Positions 22,435-33,297 of a stretch of 64,000 nt of DNA are shown in pieces; position 1 is the stretch's first letter, and every line of letters starts with the position of its first letter. The stretch spans positions 24,650,515 through 24,714,514 of the forward strand of contig OZ022238.1 of assembly GCA_963978895.1 (NCBI GenBank), written 5' to 3'. The notes under the pieces were generated by a model, which saw only the letters and a program-made list of their open reading frames with translations, was not told the origin of the DNA and did no database searches. A program made the position numbers and the translations under genes. The stretch is from Erpobdella octoculata. Its lineage: Eukaryota > Annelida > Clitellata > Hirudinida > Erpobdellidae.

Positions 22435-23275
22435 GTGATTTTTTAAAAATTGATGATCCCTTAGATGAGGCACTTAGAAAAAAATTCATCTGCTCTGTGA
22501 ATAACAAAGCTGTTCTGAAGTCTCTTTTCAAAGTTCCAGAAGATGAACTAACATTATATGGAGCATTAGAACTGGCTACAGAAGTTGAAGAATCTTTCAA
22601 AGTGGCTCTCCAGAAGAAAAAGCTGTATTTGTTTCTAAAGTTTCCAGAAGTCCTGCTAACAAATCAAAAGAGAAAGCAGTTCTTTTCAATAAAAAACAAA
22701 CAAAATCAAATTTCCTTGTTCAAAGGTAACCTGTTCTAGATGCGGAAACAAAGGTCACCACGCCAGAGATTGTAGGCACACAAATTCAAGATTGAATTTT
22801 TGTCAAAAAACTGGTCATTTGGAAAAAGCTTGCATGAAAAAGAAGTTTTAACAAATGAGTTTTGTTAGAGTCATACATTCTATTCCTGGGAATGCACCTC
22901 TTCATCAAAAGTTACTCTTCCAGAATACTGAACTTTTTTTTAAAATAGATAGTGGAGTTATAGATAGTTTTTGTTCCTTAGAAGTTTGCCAGAAATGGGG
23001 ACGACCCAAACTTCATTCCAATACTAAAAACTTTATTTCAGCAACTGGTGACAAAATTCCAGTCATTGGAGTTTGTCTTGTTTCAACTTCTATTCCAGAT
23101 TCAAATGAAGAAAAGACTGTAGAATTCAATGTTACAGAATTGCCCAGGCTCAATTTTATTGGCAGAAAAGCAACTATTGATTTCAAATGTGATTTAACAG
23201 CAACTTTGAATAAACAAGTTCTTCAAATTAGCTTAAAGCAATTATCTACATTTGTGTTTCGTTTCAACAACACAA
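22435..23275 (+). pseudogene. Gag-protease fragment of Gypsy element D
   Basis: Capsid C-terminal part (DDPLDEALRKKFICSVNN, then LYGALELATEVEESFK), a CCHC knuckle CSRCGNKGHHARDC at about 22737, a damaged second one, then the protease frame 22855-23364 with FFKIDSGVIDSFCSLEVC (DSG followed by Val) and NFIGRKATIDFKCDL. RT is missing here; an RT-thumb/RNase H segment of a second element at 25706 may be its continuation. Confidence 0.75.
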
Positions 23276-24160
23276 AATTGGCGACGAAGATGGAATCAAA
23301 GAAAATGATATTCTACAGAATTTTTTTTATAAATTCTTTAACATTCAGCTTTTTAAGCTGCTAGAACTAATGAAAAGGTAATTCACAGATTCTGAGTTTG
23401 TCTATTAATTCACAAAAACAAACGATTTTTATTCTAGACACTCGTTATAGATTGTAATGAAGATGACCGCTACAAATAACTTTCAGCCATTTGATGTTAC
23501 AAATCCATCAAATTAAGATAATTATGCCGAACAGTTAGAGTACCATCGCATGGCAAATGACATAGTAGATGAACAGAGAAAGAAAGCAGTTTTGTTACCT
23601 TCAAAATCGTCAAATCACTAGTGTTTCCAGAACCGCTCATTTCAAAGACATTTTAAAAACTTGTTCAAATATTGAAACAGCATTTTGTTCTACAAACTTC
23701 AGTAATCTTTAAAAAACACTTGTTCCAACGTCGTGTTCAACAAAAAGATGAGTCAGTGACGACACATCTGAACGAGCTGAAGCGTCTGTCTGAAGATTGC
23801 GAATTTGGAGCTACGTTAAACGAACGACTTTGAGATCAACTGGTGAGCGGCCTCACCATTGAAGGCATCCAAAGACAACTACTCTCGAATACAACGCTTA
23901 GATTGGACAAGACGGTTAAAAAGGCACTTGCGGGAGAAGCTGCTACAGTTCAAGTACGTGAATTGCAGACCCAGTTCTCAGCTCCTCCGAACACATATAA
24001 GGTACATTACCAGAAAGAAACAACAGTACAGAACGGCAGTTTTTGCATCGGCTGTGGGGATAATCACAAGCGCGAGCAATGCAAGTATAATAAAGATGCA
24101 GAATGTCATGTTTGTCATAAAAAAGGACATATGGCGAGGGTTTACTGAAGCAAACCAAAC
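23276..24160 (+). pseudogene. Leader and gag of Gypsy element E
   Basis: ATTGGCGACGAAGATGG at 23276 is a Gypsy LTR/PBS junction (compare 41-56). Gag frames from ATG 23457 are broken; readable blocks are ANDIVDEQRKKAVLLP, the TTHLNELKRLSEDCEFGA block, then frame 23843-24148 (LVSGLTIEGIQRQLL) and two Cys-rich knuckles, CIGCGDNHKREQC and CHVCHKKGHMARVY. This corresponds to the nucleocapsid of Mag/CsRn1-like Gypsy elements. No LTR precedes the PBS, so the element is 5' truncated. Confidence 0.8.
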
Positions 24161-24229
24161 AAGAGTAAAAAATTCAGTAAGAAAAAATCAGTTGCTACAA
24201 ATCGACTAGACTCACACACTGAATTCTCC

Positions 24230-24620
24230 ATTCATGATCTATGTAAATCGACCAAAACAACAAAAATTTAAAGTCATAGTCCATCTCAACGGTAAACCTT
24301 GCACCATGGAAATTGACAGTGGATCATCATACTCTGTGATATCTCATCAAACCTTCAAGCAACTATAGAATAACACCGGCCCACTTATTAGGAAAGTGAC
24401 AAACTTACCATAAACGGATTTTCAAGCACGAGTAATTCCGCTTAAGGGCTACTGTGAAATAGATGTAGCGTACAAACAGCAAAGAGCCAAATTACAACTC
24501 ATCATCACAAAAGAGCATCGAGCAAGTCTGCTTGGATATGATTGGTTTGCCACTCTAAGTTTTGAAATATCAGGAATAAACCAGCTCCAAGAAACATCAC
24601 AGTTACTCAATGAATTCAGT
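24230..24620 (+). pseudogene. Protease of Gypsy element E
   Basis: Decayed frames give CTMEIDSGSSYSVISHQTF with the protease DSGS, then ITKEHRASLLGYDWF, the typical GRDW-like end of the domain. An in-frame stop lies just after the active site. Confidence 0.75.
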
Positions 24621-25705
24621 GGTGTTTTCAGAAACTCTAAGTACGTACAAGGGACCACCTGTTTCTCTACCAGTGGATCCAAACGCGACTCCACTTCGTT
24701 TCAAAGCCAGAAAGGTTCAGTTAGCAATGCGTGCTAAAATTGAAGACGAAATTGATTGCCTCACAAAAGAAGGTGTTTTGGAGCTAATCAACAATCCAAG
24801 ATGGTCAACACCTGTGGTGCCAATAATTAAATCGACAGGCGACATACGACTGTGTGGTGATTATAAAGTCACCGTTAATCAAGCTCTGTCAGAGTACCCA
24901 TACCCGATTCCTTCTGTGCAACACCTGCTTTCCACGTTAGTGGGTGGAAACTATTTTACAAAATTAAATATGGCCCAAGCTTATCTACAACTTCATGTTA
25001 CTGAAAAATCAGCTGAAGCGCAAACGATCATTACACGAGGTGTTTTCAAGGTTAAGAGACTTCGGTTCGGAATAAGTGTTGCACCTGGCATTTTTCAGCA
25101 AGTTATGGAAGATTTGTTAGACAAAATGAAAAGAGTTACACCGTATTATGATGACATCCTCATCTACGCTCCATCTCTTTAAGTACTTAGCAGAAAACTA
25201 CGAAATGTTTTGCAACGTTTCAGAGATGTTGGTCTCCGCGCCGAAAAAAATAAATGCATATTTGGCGTAAAATCTATTAATTTTCTACGATACAGAATTG
25301 ATGCATCTGATCTACACCCATCACAATTAAAGTTGGCCGCAATTCAAGATGCTAAGATACCTGAGAACTAAACAGAATTGCATGCTTTCTTGGGACTACT
25401 TAATTTTTACAATAGTTTTTTGAAAGGAAAAGCTAACGTTGCTGAGCCTCTACATCGATTTCTAGACAAAGGTTCTACATTACCAATTGCTTTCGCGTCA
25501 AGAACCTTTACTTCAGCCAAACGTAACTACGCTCAGATCGACAAGGAAGCACTTGCACTAGTAGTTAGAGTTAAGTAATTTCCTCATTTTTTTATGGAGG
25601 AAAATTTTTGCTTGTCACAAACAGCAAACTTTTGTTGGGACTGCTCACTAACAACAAGCCCACACCAGGTATTATTTTTCCGAGAATGATAAGATGGTCA
25701 ATGAT
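24610..25705 (+). pseudogene. RT and partial RNase H of Gypsy element E
   Basis: The 190-codon frame has LINNPRWSTPVVPIIKSTG and GDYKVTVNQALSEYPYPIPS, FTKLNMAQAYLQLHV (first Asp replaced by Asn), FGISVAPGIFQQVMEDLL and PYYDDILIYAPS (YDD box). After a stop at 25182 the thumb is readable (NFLRYRIDASDLHPSQLKL, AFLGLLNFYNSFL). There is then a jump, losing the start of RNase H, to IAFASRTFTSAKRNYAQ and NSKLLLGLLTNNKPTPG. The first catalytic Asp is lost. Confidence 0.85.
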
Positions 25706-26360
25706 AAAGATCTGAAGTGCAATAAGAAGAAATGTGTTTGCGCACAAACATCAATTGAATACTTGGGTCACATACTTTCAGGTTAAGATGTTAGTTAAGG
25801 AAAGAATGTTGATGCCTTGTTTAAAATGCGACAGCCTACTAATATTTCAACCTTATGATCATTTGTGGGTTCTGTTCAATTTTACTACAAGTTTATTCCT
25901 AATCTTGCAACGATTGCTGAACCTCTAATATGTCTCACAAGAAAAAATACGAAATGAAATGGAATTCAAAGCAAGAACTGACTTTTCAAAAGATTAAAGA
26001 CATTTTTATGAGAGACGTCAAACAGGCACATTTCAATAAATCACTTCCGTTGGGTATCTTTTGTGATGTTTCAGAAGTTGGATTGGTAGTAGTTCTGTTT
26101 CACAGGTATCCTGATGGGGAGGAACGACCATTATTCAATGTCTTAAGACAACTTACAGAATCCCAACGTCGGGACAGCCAAATTCAAAAAGAAGCTTTAT
26201 ATATAATATATGGGTGACAAAAATTTCACCAATATCTCTATGGACGAAAATTCATCCTGGTCACTGATCACAAACCGTTGTTGGCTCTGTTCATTTCTTT
26301 AAAAACACTAGTGATTGCAGCAAATCGTTTGGCTTTTTCTTTGGGCGATAAAACTGCAAT
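25706..26360 (+). pseudogene. RT thumb and RNase H of a second Gypsy copy (probably element D)
   Basis: RT thumb motifs start again: DLKCNKKKCVFAHTS, IEYLGHILSG and FVGSVQFYYKFIPNL. RNase H follows (FCDVSEVGLVVVLFHRYPDG, SQIQKEALYIIYG, LVTDHKPLLALF). The repeated thumb shows that two elements are joined here. The end at about 26360 is cut by a LINE; the likely continuation (integrase) is at 29545. Confidence 0.75.
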
Positions 26361-26449
26361 TAATCTTGTTTTAAATACTTTGCTTCAATAAATAGTGGTT
26401 TTATCTGTTTTCTAGTTTTAGACATCACGTTTATAATTGTTTACTAAAC

Positions 26450-27189
26450 ATGGCGAAGTCACTGACAGCGGACTCTCTCGAACTCATTTTAAGTTCGGTC
26501 ATGAAACAAGCAAACGAAAACTCAAATTTACTAATGAAGCAACTGAACGATCACATGAGTAAAATGATGAAGACCTTTTCAAATGTGATGCAAATATTGG
26601 TTTCTCAAATCACCAAAACTATGTCTGAAACCATCAACGAGATGTCGAAAGTCATCATGACCAAACTTGAGGCGCTCGAGCAGGCTATTCCAGCCCGCCC
26701 TCCAAGCATGGATTTATCATCTATCAAAAACGTCATGTGGGATATTGAGAAAGAAAAACTTGAGAAAACCAAACGTTCCAAAACGTCATAATCTTCGGTT
26801 TGCCACCTCAGTCTTCAATTAACGATGATAGGCTCATTCAAGATTTCATTGAGCAAAACCTCACCATCAAACCTGCTGTCGTTAACGTTCGCCGACTTGG
26901 AAAAGAACCTGAAAATACCAGACTCTGTGTCACTCTAACAAATTCTGAAGCAGTGTCTGATCTAACTTCCTCGTCTTGGGTCCTCCGACTGTCGACCGAA
27001 CCTTCTATCAGGAAAGTGTTTATAAATCATGATCTAACTCCTAGAGAGGCCGAAGCTACTTATATGAGGAGATGTGAAAAAAGATCTAAGACAGCCAAGG
27101 AAACAGGGAAGCCTTCTTCAGTTCTGGTCCAATCCAACATTCAGCTCTTTCGAGGGTCTGGGCACTTACGAACATCAGAAGTATTGTAA
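26450..27189 (+). pseudogene. ORF1 of the 26.4-kb LINE
   Basis: Frame 1 (113 aa) is helical and Met/Gln-rich, with a coiled coil (MTKLEALEQAIPARPPS) and NVMWDIEKEKLEKTKRSK. A one-base shift at about 26790 leads to frame 2 (129 aa): IKPAVVNVRRLGKEPENTR and RKVFINHDLTPREAEATYMR, an RRM-like plus C-terminal LINE ORF1 region. It resembles the ORF1 decaying at 36545-35960 on the other strand (WDIE, LKPK...R..GK..ENTKLCVTF), so the two LINEs are one family or sister families. Confidence 0.75.
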
Positions 27190-27800
27190 ATCAACGTGAA
27201 GAATTTGTTTTATTTTTAGAAACTCATGATTTAGAGATTTTTGCTTTAACCAAAACTTGGTTGAATAACGAACCGGACGGCCTATTTCTTCCTAAAGAAT
27301 ACCAAGCTTTTTGTTATGACAGGGGATCTTGTGGTGGTGGTGTGGCTCTGATTTCTAAGAAAAAGTCAAAGTTAGACAGGTCTCAATTTTACCTGAATAT
27401 AACCATATAGAAATTGTTTGTGTCGACATTTACATTGATAGCTCAATATGCAGAGTTATAATTTACTACAGACCAAGAGGATTTAATTTGGAATCCGTGG
27501 ATTACACTCTCAAGAGCATCCAATGTCTCACCCACTTATGCAATAATACAAAGTTAGTATGCATTATGGGTCACTTCAATCTTCCTGAAATGAACTGGAA
27601 AAACTATTCTCATCCCAATAACAAGGTTTATGATTTATTTACTAGTTTTATAGTTGAAATGGGACTACATCAATATGTTGAATCTCCAACTCGTCAATCA
27701 AATATACTTGATCTGCTTCTCTCGAACGATGCTTGTTTTATATCACAGATTCAAATGATGCCCCCAATTACTTAAAGTGACCACAACACTCTAGTTTTCA
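27190..27800 (+). pseudogene. Endonuclease domain of the 26.4-kb LINE
   Basis: Readable in two frames: EIFALTKTWLNNEPDG (catalytic Glu replaced by Lys in TKTW, usually TETW), CGGGVALISKK, VCIMGHFNLPEMNWKNY (GDFN motif reading GHFN) and ESPTRQSNILDLLLSN. Two catalytic positions are altered, so it is inactive. Confidence 0.8.
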
Positions 27801-28099
27801 AACCCAACCTTCCCAGACATCCAACTATGCTCCACTGCCAAAATTATCAACACTGACCAAATCTTCCTATAGAAACCTAAATGACTATTTTTGTGAAATC
27901 AGATAGGATGACGTGTTTCAATACTGCTTCTCGGTTAATGACTGCTGGAAACATTTTCTCAACATTGTTACCAACGCTATCCAGAGTGTTGCTCCAAGAC
28001 AAGACCGACCTATCAAAACCACAAAAGTAAAAAAGTCATCATACCCTACATTGAACGTTCAGGCTCAGAAACTTAAGCTGTAGGCCTTCCACAAACAAC

Positions 28100-29155
28100 A
28101 TTCAAATGGGAGGATCAAAAGCAAAAATATCTACAGGCAATTTTCAAGAGACCTCAGGAGGTCTCTTAAAAGACTACCATAAATCACAGGAAAGTTTACT
28201 TGTCTCAGCTGGGGATACTGGTCGTTTTTGTCGATTTGTCAACAGAAAGTTATCGACACATAATCCGATACAAGGAGATTAAAAGTCAGGATGGAACATT
28301 CACTTCTAATTCAGCTGAGATTGCTAACATTTTCAACAATTATTTTTGCAGTATATTTTTGGTCGATGATGGTTCAAATTGTATCTTGTCTGCTTGAACC
28401 AACAACAAACTTGAAAAACTCCTTTTTACTCCTGATCGTATTTATCAGACACTTCGAAATCTCAAACCTTCTTCATCATCTGGACCTGATGGTATTTCAA
28501 ATAGCCTCCTCAGAAATTGTGCTGCTAGATTTTCCTTACCACTCTGCCATATTTTCAACTTCTCTTTCAATACGCATGAAATACCCCTTGATTGGAGAAC
28601 AGTTATATCGCTCCAATTCACAAAAAAGGTTCCATATCCGATCCAGGGAATTACAGACCAATATCGCTAACATCTTTTTGTTGTCGTGCAATGGAGCAGA
28701 TAATCAATAAAGACATCCTCAATTACTTTCAGACAAACAACCTCATGTCTCCCAGTCAACACGGTTTTTTGAATTCAAGGTCTACATGTTCAAATCTGAT
28801 CGAGTGTACCAATGACTGGTCAATCTCAAAGCAAGACTATCAGGGTACTGATATTATATACTTTGACTTCAAAAAAGCTTTTGATTCAGTGTCCCACCCT
28901 GAATAACTGAAAAAACTTCAAGCTTACGGAATTTCGGGCAACCTGTTCCTGTGGATAATGAGGTTTTTGGCAAACCGGGTTCAGGCTGTCGGGGTGATTG
29001 GCAAATTATCCCTTATTAGAAATGTGACAAGTGGTGTACCCCAAGGGAGTGTGCTTGGGCCTACGCTTTTCCTTGTTTACATAAACGATGTTGTAGACGC
29101 ATTTACAGACAACTCTGTAAAATACAAACTATTCGCAGACGATATCAAGCTTTAA
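28100..29155 (+). pseudogene. Reverse transcriptase of the 26.4-kb LINE
   Basis: Frames at 28200-28397, 28291-28710, 28592-28906 and 28958-29155 give YIAPIHKKGSISDPGNYRPI, SPSQHGFLNSRSTCSNL, IYFDFKKAFDSVSH (first Asp), VTSGVPQGSVLGPTLFLVYI and YKLFADDIKL (active-site DD). At least four frameshifts or stops. The thumb and C-terminus are replaced by AT-rich DNA. Confidence 0.85.
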
Positions 29156-29542
29156 TTATATATTTATATTTTTCAATTATATATATATAATTTAATTGAA
29201 TTATATATATATATAATTTAATCGAATAATATATATTTCATCTATGCACACTATATGTACCGATTACCTGTCACCAATTTGTGTCTAACCCAATTCATTT
29301 CTGATCCCTTTGAACAATGTTTTGCGGAGTATTGAATACTAAACAGTAATTTGCCTAACTTTTCATTCATGTTCATCATTGAGCTGCATAGGAACAGATG
29401 TCTGTTGTGTTTTGTTGGCATGGTAATTGAACCATTTTGCCATTCCTAACAAATGCCGATCATTTTAATGTTTTCATTCACCAATTTGGGTTAGTGGTCA
29501 TTTGTGACCCTCTTTTTGGTTAAACAAATAAATAAATAAACT

Positions 29543-30690
29543 TAAACCGACAGATGCACAGATCTTAGCCAAAGAATCTCGCAAAGATCAGATCATTTCA
29601 ACTGTGTGTCGATATGTCAAAGGAGGGTGGCCTCAGCCAATTCAAAAAGATGTTCGACATTTCTAGATATTTAAAGATTCGCTGATTACGCATAGTGATT
29701 ATTTGATTTTTGGTAATAGAATTGTCACCCCATTCAAGATTCAAAATAAAGTTCTTCAACTGCTACATCTAGGTCATTTTGGAATGCGGAGAATGAATCA
29801 GTTGGCTAGATCAGTTGTGTATAGGCCAGGCATTCACTACCACATCGAGAAACTATATCGAAAGTGTGAATCATGTGCTGTTCATCAAAATAGTCTACCA
29901 AAATATTCAAACCATCCTTGGATGCTACCCGAAAAGCCATGGAGGTCCATTCTTATTGATCATGCCCTCAATTTTTTTTGGTAATAATTGGTTGATAGTG
30001 GTAGACAGTTTTTCAAAATACCCATGTATTTATCCAACTTCAAATGTGACAGCAAAAACAACAATGAATTTACTAGAAGACGATTTTGCACATTTTGGCT
30101 ATCCTGCATTCATCTCAGAAGAGTTTCAAAAATGGCTTAGAAAAAGAGGAATTCTACATCTTACTGGTGCACCGAATCATCCAGCTTCAAATGGTCAAGC
30201 AGAAGGATTCGTTCAAACTTTCAAGAATTTATTGATAAAATCTTAGCTTCCATTCAAACAAGCCTTACAGGTGTTTCAGATTCAGTCCCAAAGAACACCC
30301 TTGGAGTCAAATTATTCTCCAAGTGAGCTGTTGAACGGAAGATAGATACGAGCAAAAGTGGACACTGTGTCACCATCTGCTCCGCACGTTGCTCAATACC
30401 GACACATGATGAAAAATTCTCAAACATCAAATTTAGCTCATAAAAAATAAAGTACACTGATGGTTTTTTTTGTTATGTACAATACAGCGGTTCTCTTGAA
30501 GATCGAATTGCAAAATGGGTTTCCGCTGTAGTCCAACGTGTATTAGGAGCACAAAATGTTTCAATATATATTGTTCCTAACGGTCCAATATGGAAACATC
30601 ATGTGGAACAATTGAGGCCTCGCTAAGGTGCAGATCAAGATTTAGATCCTGGAGATACTTCGTTTTTTAGCCGCTACGCTGACAAGTTTA
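29543..30690 (+). pseudogene. Integrase of Gypsy element D/E
   Basis: Follows the LINE tail. Zinc finger: LQLLHLGHFGMRRMNQLARS (two His), YRKCESCAVHQNSLPK (two Cys). Core: PWRSILIDHALNFF (first Asp) and SKYPCIYPTSNVTAKT. The second-Asp motif (SDNGPQF in relatives) is deleted to FISEEFQKWL. The Glu motif NHPASNGQAEGFVQTFK is present. The C-terminal part continues to about 30690 with several stops. Inactive by loss of one catalytic Asp. Confidence 0.85.
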
Positions 30691-30719
30691 AATTTCCAAA
30701 AGCCACGACTCTAAGAAGA

Positions 30720-31290
30720 CCTTTTGGCAGAAAACGAATTCAATCGACACCTGCTCCAGATTTTGTCTCAGATGATCGTGAACTACCTCGACGCTCAGAA
30801 TTATTGTAACGTGGTCCTTACAGGCCTGCCGATGACTGCTCTTTGCCCGAACACTGCGGTTCTTCATGCTGTTGCACGTCTTGTCGGTGGCATCTCTCGA
30901 CGGGACCACATCACGCCTCATCTCCGCCAACTAAACTGATTCCACCTACCGGCAAGAATGAACTTGAAACTCTGCTTACTGGTTTACAATATTTTAACAA
31001 ATCGTGCCCCTGCCTACATGACACGGATGATAAGTCTGTGCTCCTCACATTCTGGTCGTCAACATTTACGTTCGTCCTCCCATGGTGACGCTGTCATCCC
31101 CAGAACTCGTCGGGCCCGGTGCATGGAACCAACTACCTACATCCAGTCGGAGTGCTGTTCCAAATAAGTGCTTCAGAGCATTGTTAAAAAACACTTTTTT
31201 AATTTGACATATTGTTAAAACAGTCTTAGTGCAACACTCTTGTTTTTTTTAGATTCAATAAATAATAATATTATTATTAAATAGTCACAA
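30720..31290 (+). mobile_element. L2-like LINE 3' end
   Basis: Frames 30724-30939 and 30958-31167 give LDAQNYCNVVLTGLPMTAL, ARLVGGISRRDHITPHLRQL, LKLCLLVYNILTNRAPAYM and SGRQHLRSSSHGDAVIPRTR, the well-known C-terminal blocks of L2-clade RT proteins. The tail AATAAATAATAATATTATTATT ends at about 31281. 5' truncated, abutting the Gypsy integrase. Confidence 0.85.
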
Positions 31291-31309
31291 AAAGCAGACA
31301 TCATTTAAA

Positions 31310-33297
31310 TTTCAGATAAAAATACTGTGGTAAACAGTATAACTACTTATAGACGAAAAATTTCGTGAGGTCAACCGTCACAATTAAGCTCTTGAACCTA
31401 CTGTATGTATTTGAGCTAGCAATGTCATTAAGCAGGTGGATCAATATAACAGTAATACGATTGGAGTAGAAAAACTTAGTAATATTGACTCTATTCAAAA
31501 CAGAACTTAACTTAAGTTGATGGCCTCTAGTTGAGGAATATACAAAAAAAATGAATTGATGCTTTGAATTAGAATCAGTAAGGCCATGTAAAAGTTTATA
31601 TTACAGCAAAACAAAGGTCATTAATGATTTGTCTATGTTCGAGTAATTGGAGACCAAGAGTTTTTAGTTTTGCCATGTACGGAAGATTCCTGTGAGCTGG
31701 GACTGCTTTGGTGATTTTTTTAACCATTTTGATGTTGTCGATGAGGTATTGGTGATGGGGCTTCATACTTGAGAGCAGTATTCCAGAAGGGGTCGGATGT
31801 ATGTACAAAAGGCCTGTTTGAGCAGAGCAGGATCTTTAGATAGAAATGATTTCGAGATAAGTCGCGATTTCAAGGACGCAACAAAAATAATATTGGCAAC
31901 ATGATGTCTGAATTTGAGGTTGGTGTCAATAACTACTCCCGAATCTTGGCGTTGTCAGTGTTTTTTAGTTTGTGAGAGCAGATGGTATAGTTGGGTGGTT
32001 CAAATCTTCCACCTAGAGCTTAATGTCATCCGCAAATAGTTTTTAGGAAATTGGAAGGTTGTTAAATCTGTCGGTAATATCATTAATGTATAATAGAAAA
32101 AGGGTGGGTTCTAGTACACTCCCCTGTGGTACTCCACTAGTAACATGTTTGACATCAGATAGTTGTCTTTTGATCCTTACAAACTGTACTCTGTCGCTCA
32201 AGAAGTTTATTAGCCACTTTAATAAACTCCCGCTCACTCGTAGGACTCTAGTTTGATTAATAGTTTTGGATGCGATACTGAGTCAAAGAGTTTTTTGAAG
32301 TCAAAGTAGATCACATCTGAGTTCGTTCGTTCCTGGATTGAGTTTGACTAATCATAAGTAAATTCAAGTAAGTTGGTGCACGTTGATTTAGCTCCTCGGA
32401 AGCCACGTTGATTAGGCGAGATTAACTTATTGATATCTAAGTAGTTGTGTATTGCTTTATTAATAATTTTTTCCATCGCTCGACAGCATGTGGACGTTAA
32501 AGAGGACAAGAAGTTGTACTTTTTTATGAATTGGTGTAATAAAATCTATTTCCAATCTTTAGGCAGATGCCCAGTTTTGAATGAGAATTGAAGATGTGGC
32601 AAAGGGGTAGAGCGAGGCTAGATGCACATCATTTCAGAAAAATACCATCGGGTCCTGAGGATGTTGAAAAAGCTTCGATGTCCTTCGCTCAAGAGTTGGC
32701 CTACGACCGTCGTCAATTGTAAATACACTTGAAAAATATTCATTAAAAATATTTCCCATCTCATAAGGATTCTCTATTTCACCACCGTTTGATTTCTTTA
32801 TCTGGATAATTCTGTGGGATGTAGTGAGTTTGTTGTTGACATATCTATAGAATTTGCAGACGTTGTTTTTTAATCATATTTAGTTCTCTCTCCGACTGGT
32901 ACATTTTTAATTGCTCTTTTAATTTTTTTTCCACATTTTTGTACCTGTCTTTGTCAGCCTGTTCACCCGATAACTTCTATCTCCGCCAGTAATAAAGCTT
33001 GACCTTCTGAGTTTCTCGAATGTACCTGAGATAACGATGTTTGCCCGGCATCTGTTTCTTCAGGGGAATCATGCATTGAATTTCATTATCCATAATTAAA
33101 CAGAATGAATTCCATCAGTCATCTATAGAAAAGCAATACTGGAAGAGAGTGTCTCATTTGAATTTTATAAAATGAGCATTGAGAGCATGATAATCAGCAA
33201 TAACAAAATTGTCTTCTTTCTTTGTGCGCACGTGGCTTATAGTCCGAGTCATGTCTGGAGTAAAAATGATGCTATTGTGATCACTTCCTCCGATTGG
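31310..33297 (-). pseudogene. 3' half of a CR1-like LINE (minus): RT and C-terminus
   Basis: Minus-strand RT is strongly decayed but readable: SDHNSIIFTPDMT at about 33270 (endonuclease SDH end), GVPQGSVLEPTLFLLYINDI at 32237-32043, and the C-terminal KITKAVPAHRNLPYMAKLKT with LLEHRQIINDLCF at 31808-31596. It is the continuation of the endonuclease ORF at 36226-35316 on the same strand, separated by a 2-kb DNA transposon. The 3' tail is not clear. Confidence 0.75.

Larger units (their letters stand above)
26390..29542 (+). mobile_element. CR1-group LINE inserted in Gypsy DNA
   Basis: Contains ORF1 (26450-27189), endonuclease (27190-27800), RT (28100-29155) and a 3' end with CAAATAAATAAATAAAC at 29524-29540. 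RNase H of a Gypsy element lies directly upstream and Gypsy integrase resumes directly downstream in the same orientation, so this LINE was inserted there. Its RT is interrupted after the FADD box by an AT-rich palindromic tract (29155-29235), and the C-terminus is missing. Confidence 0.8.
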
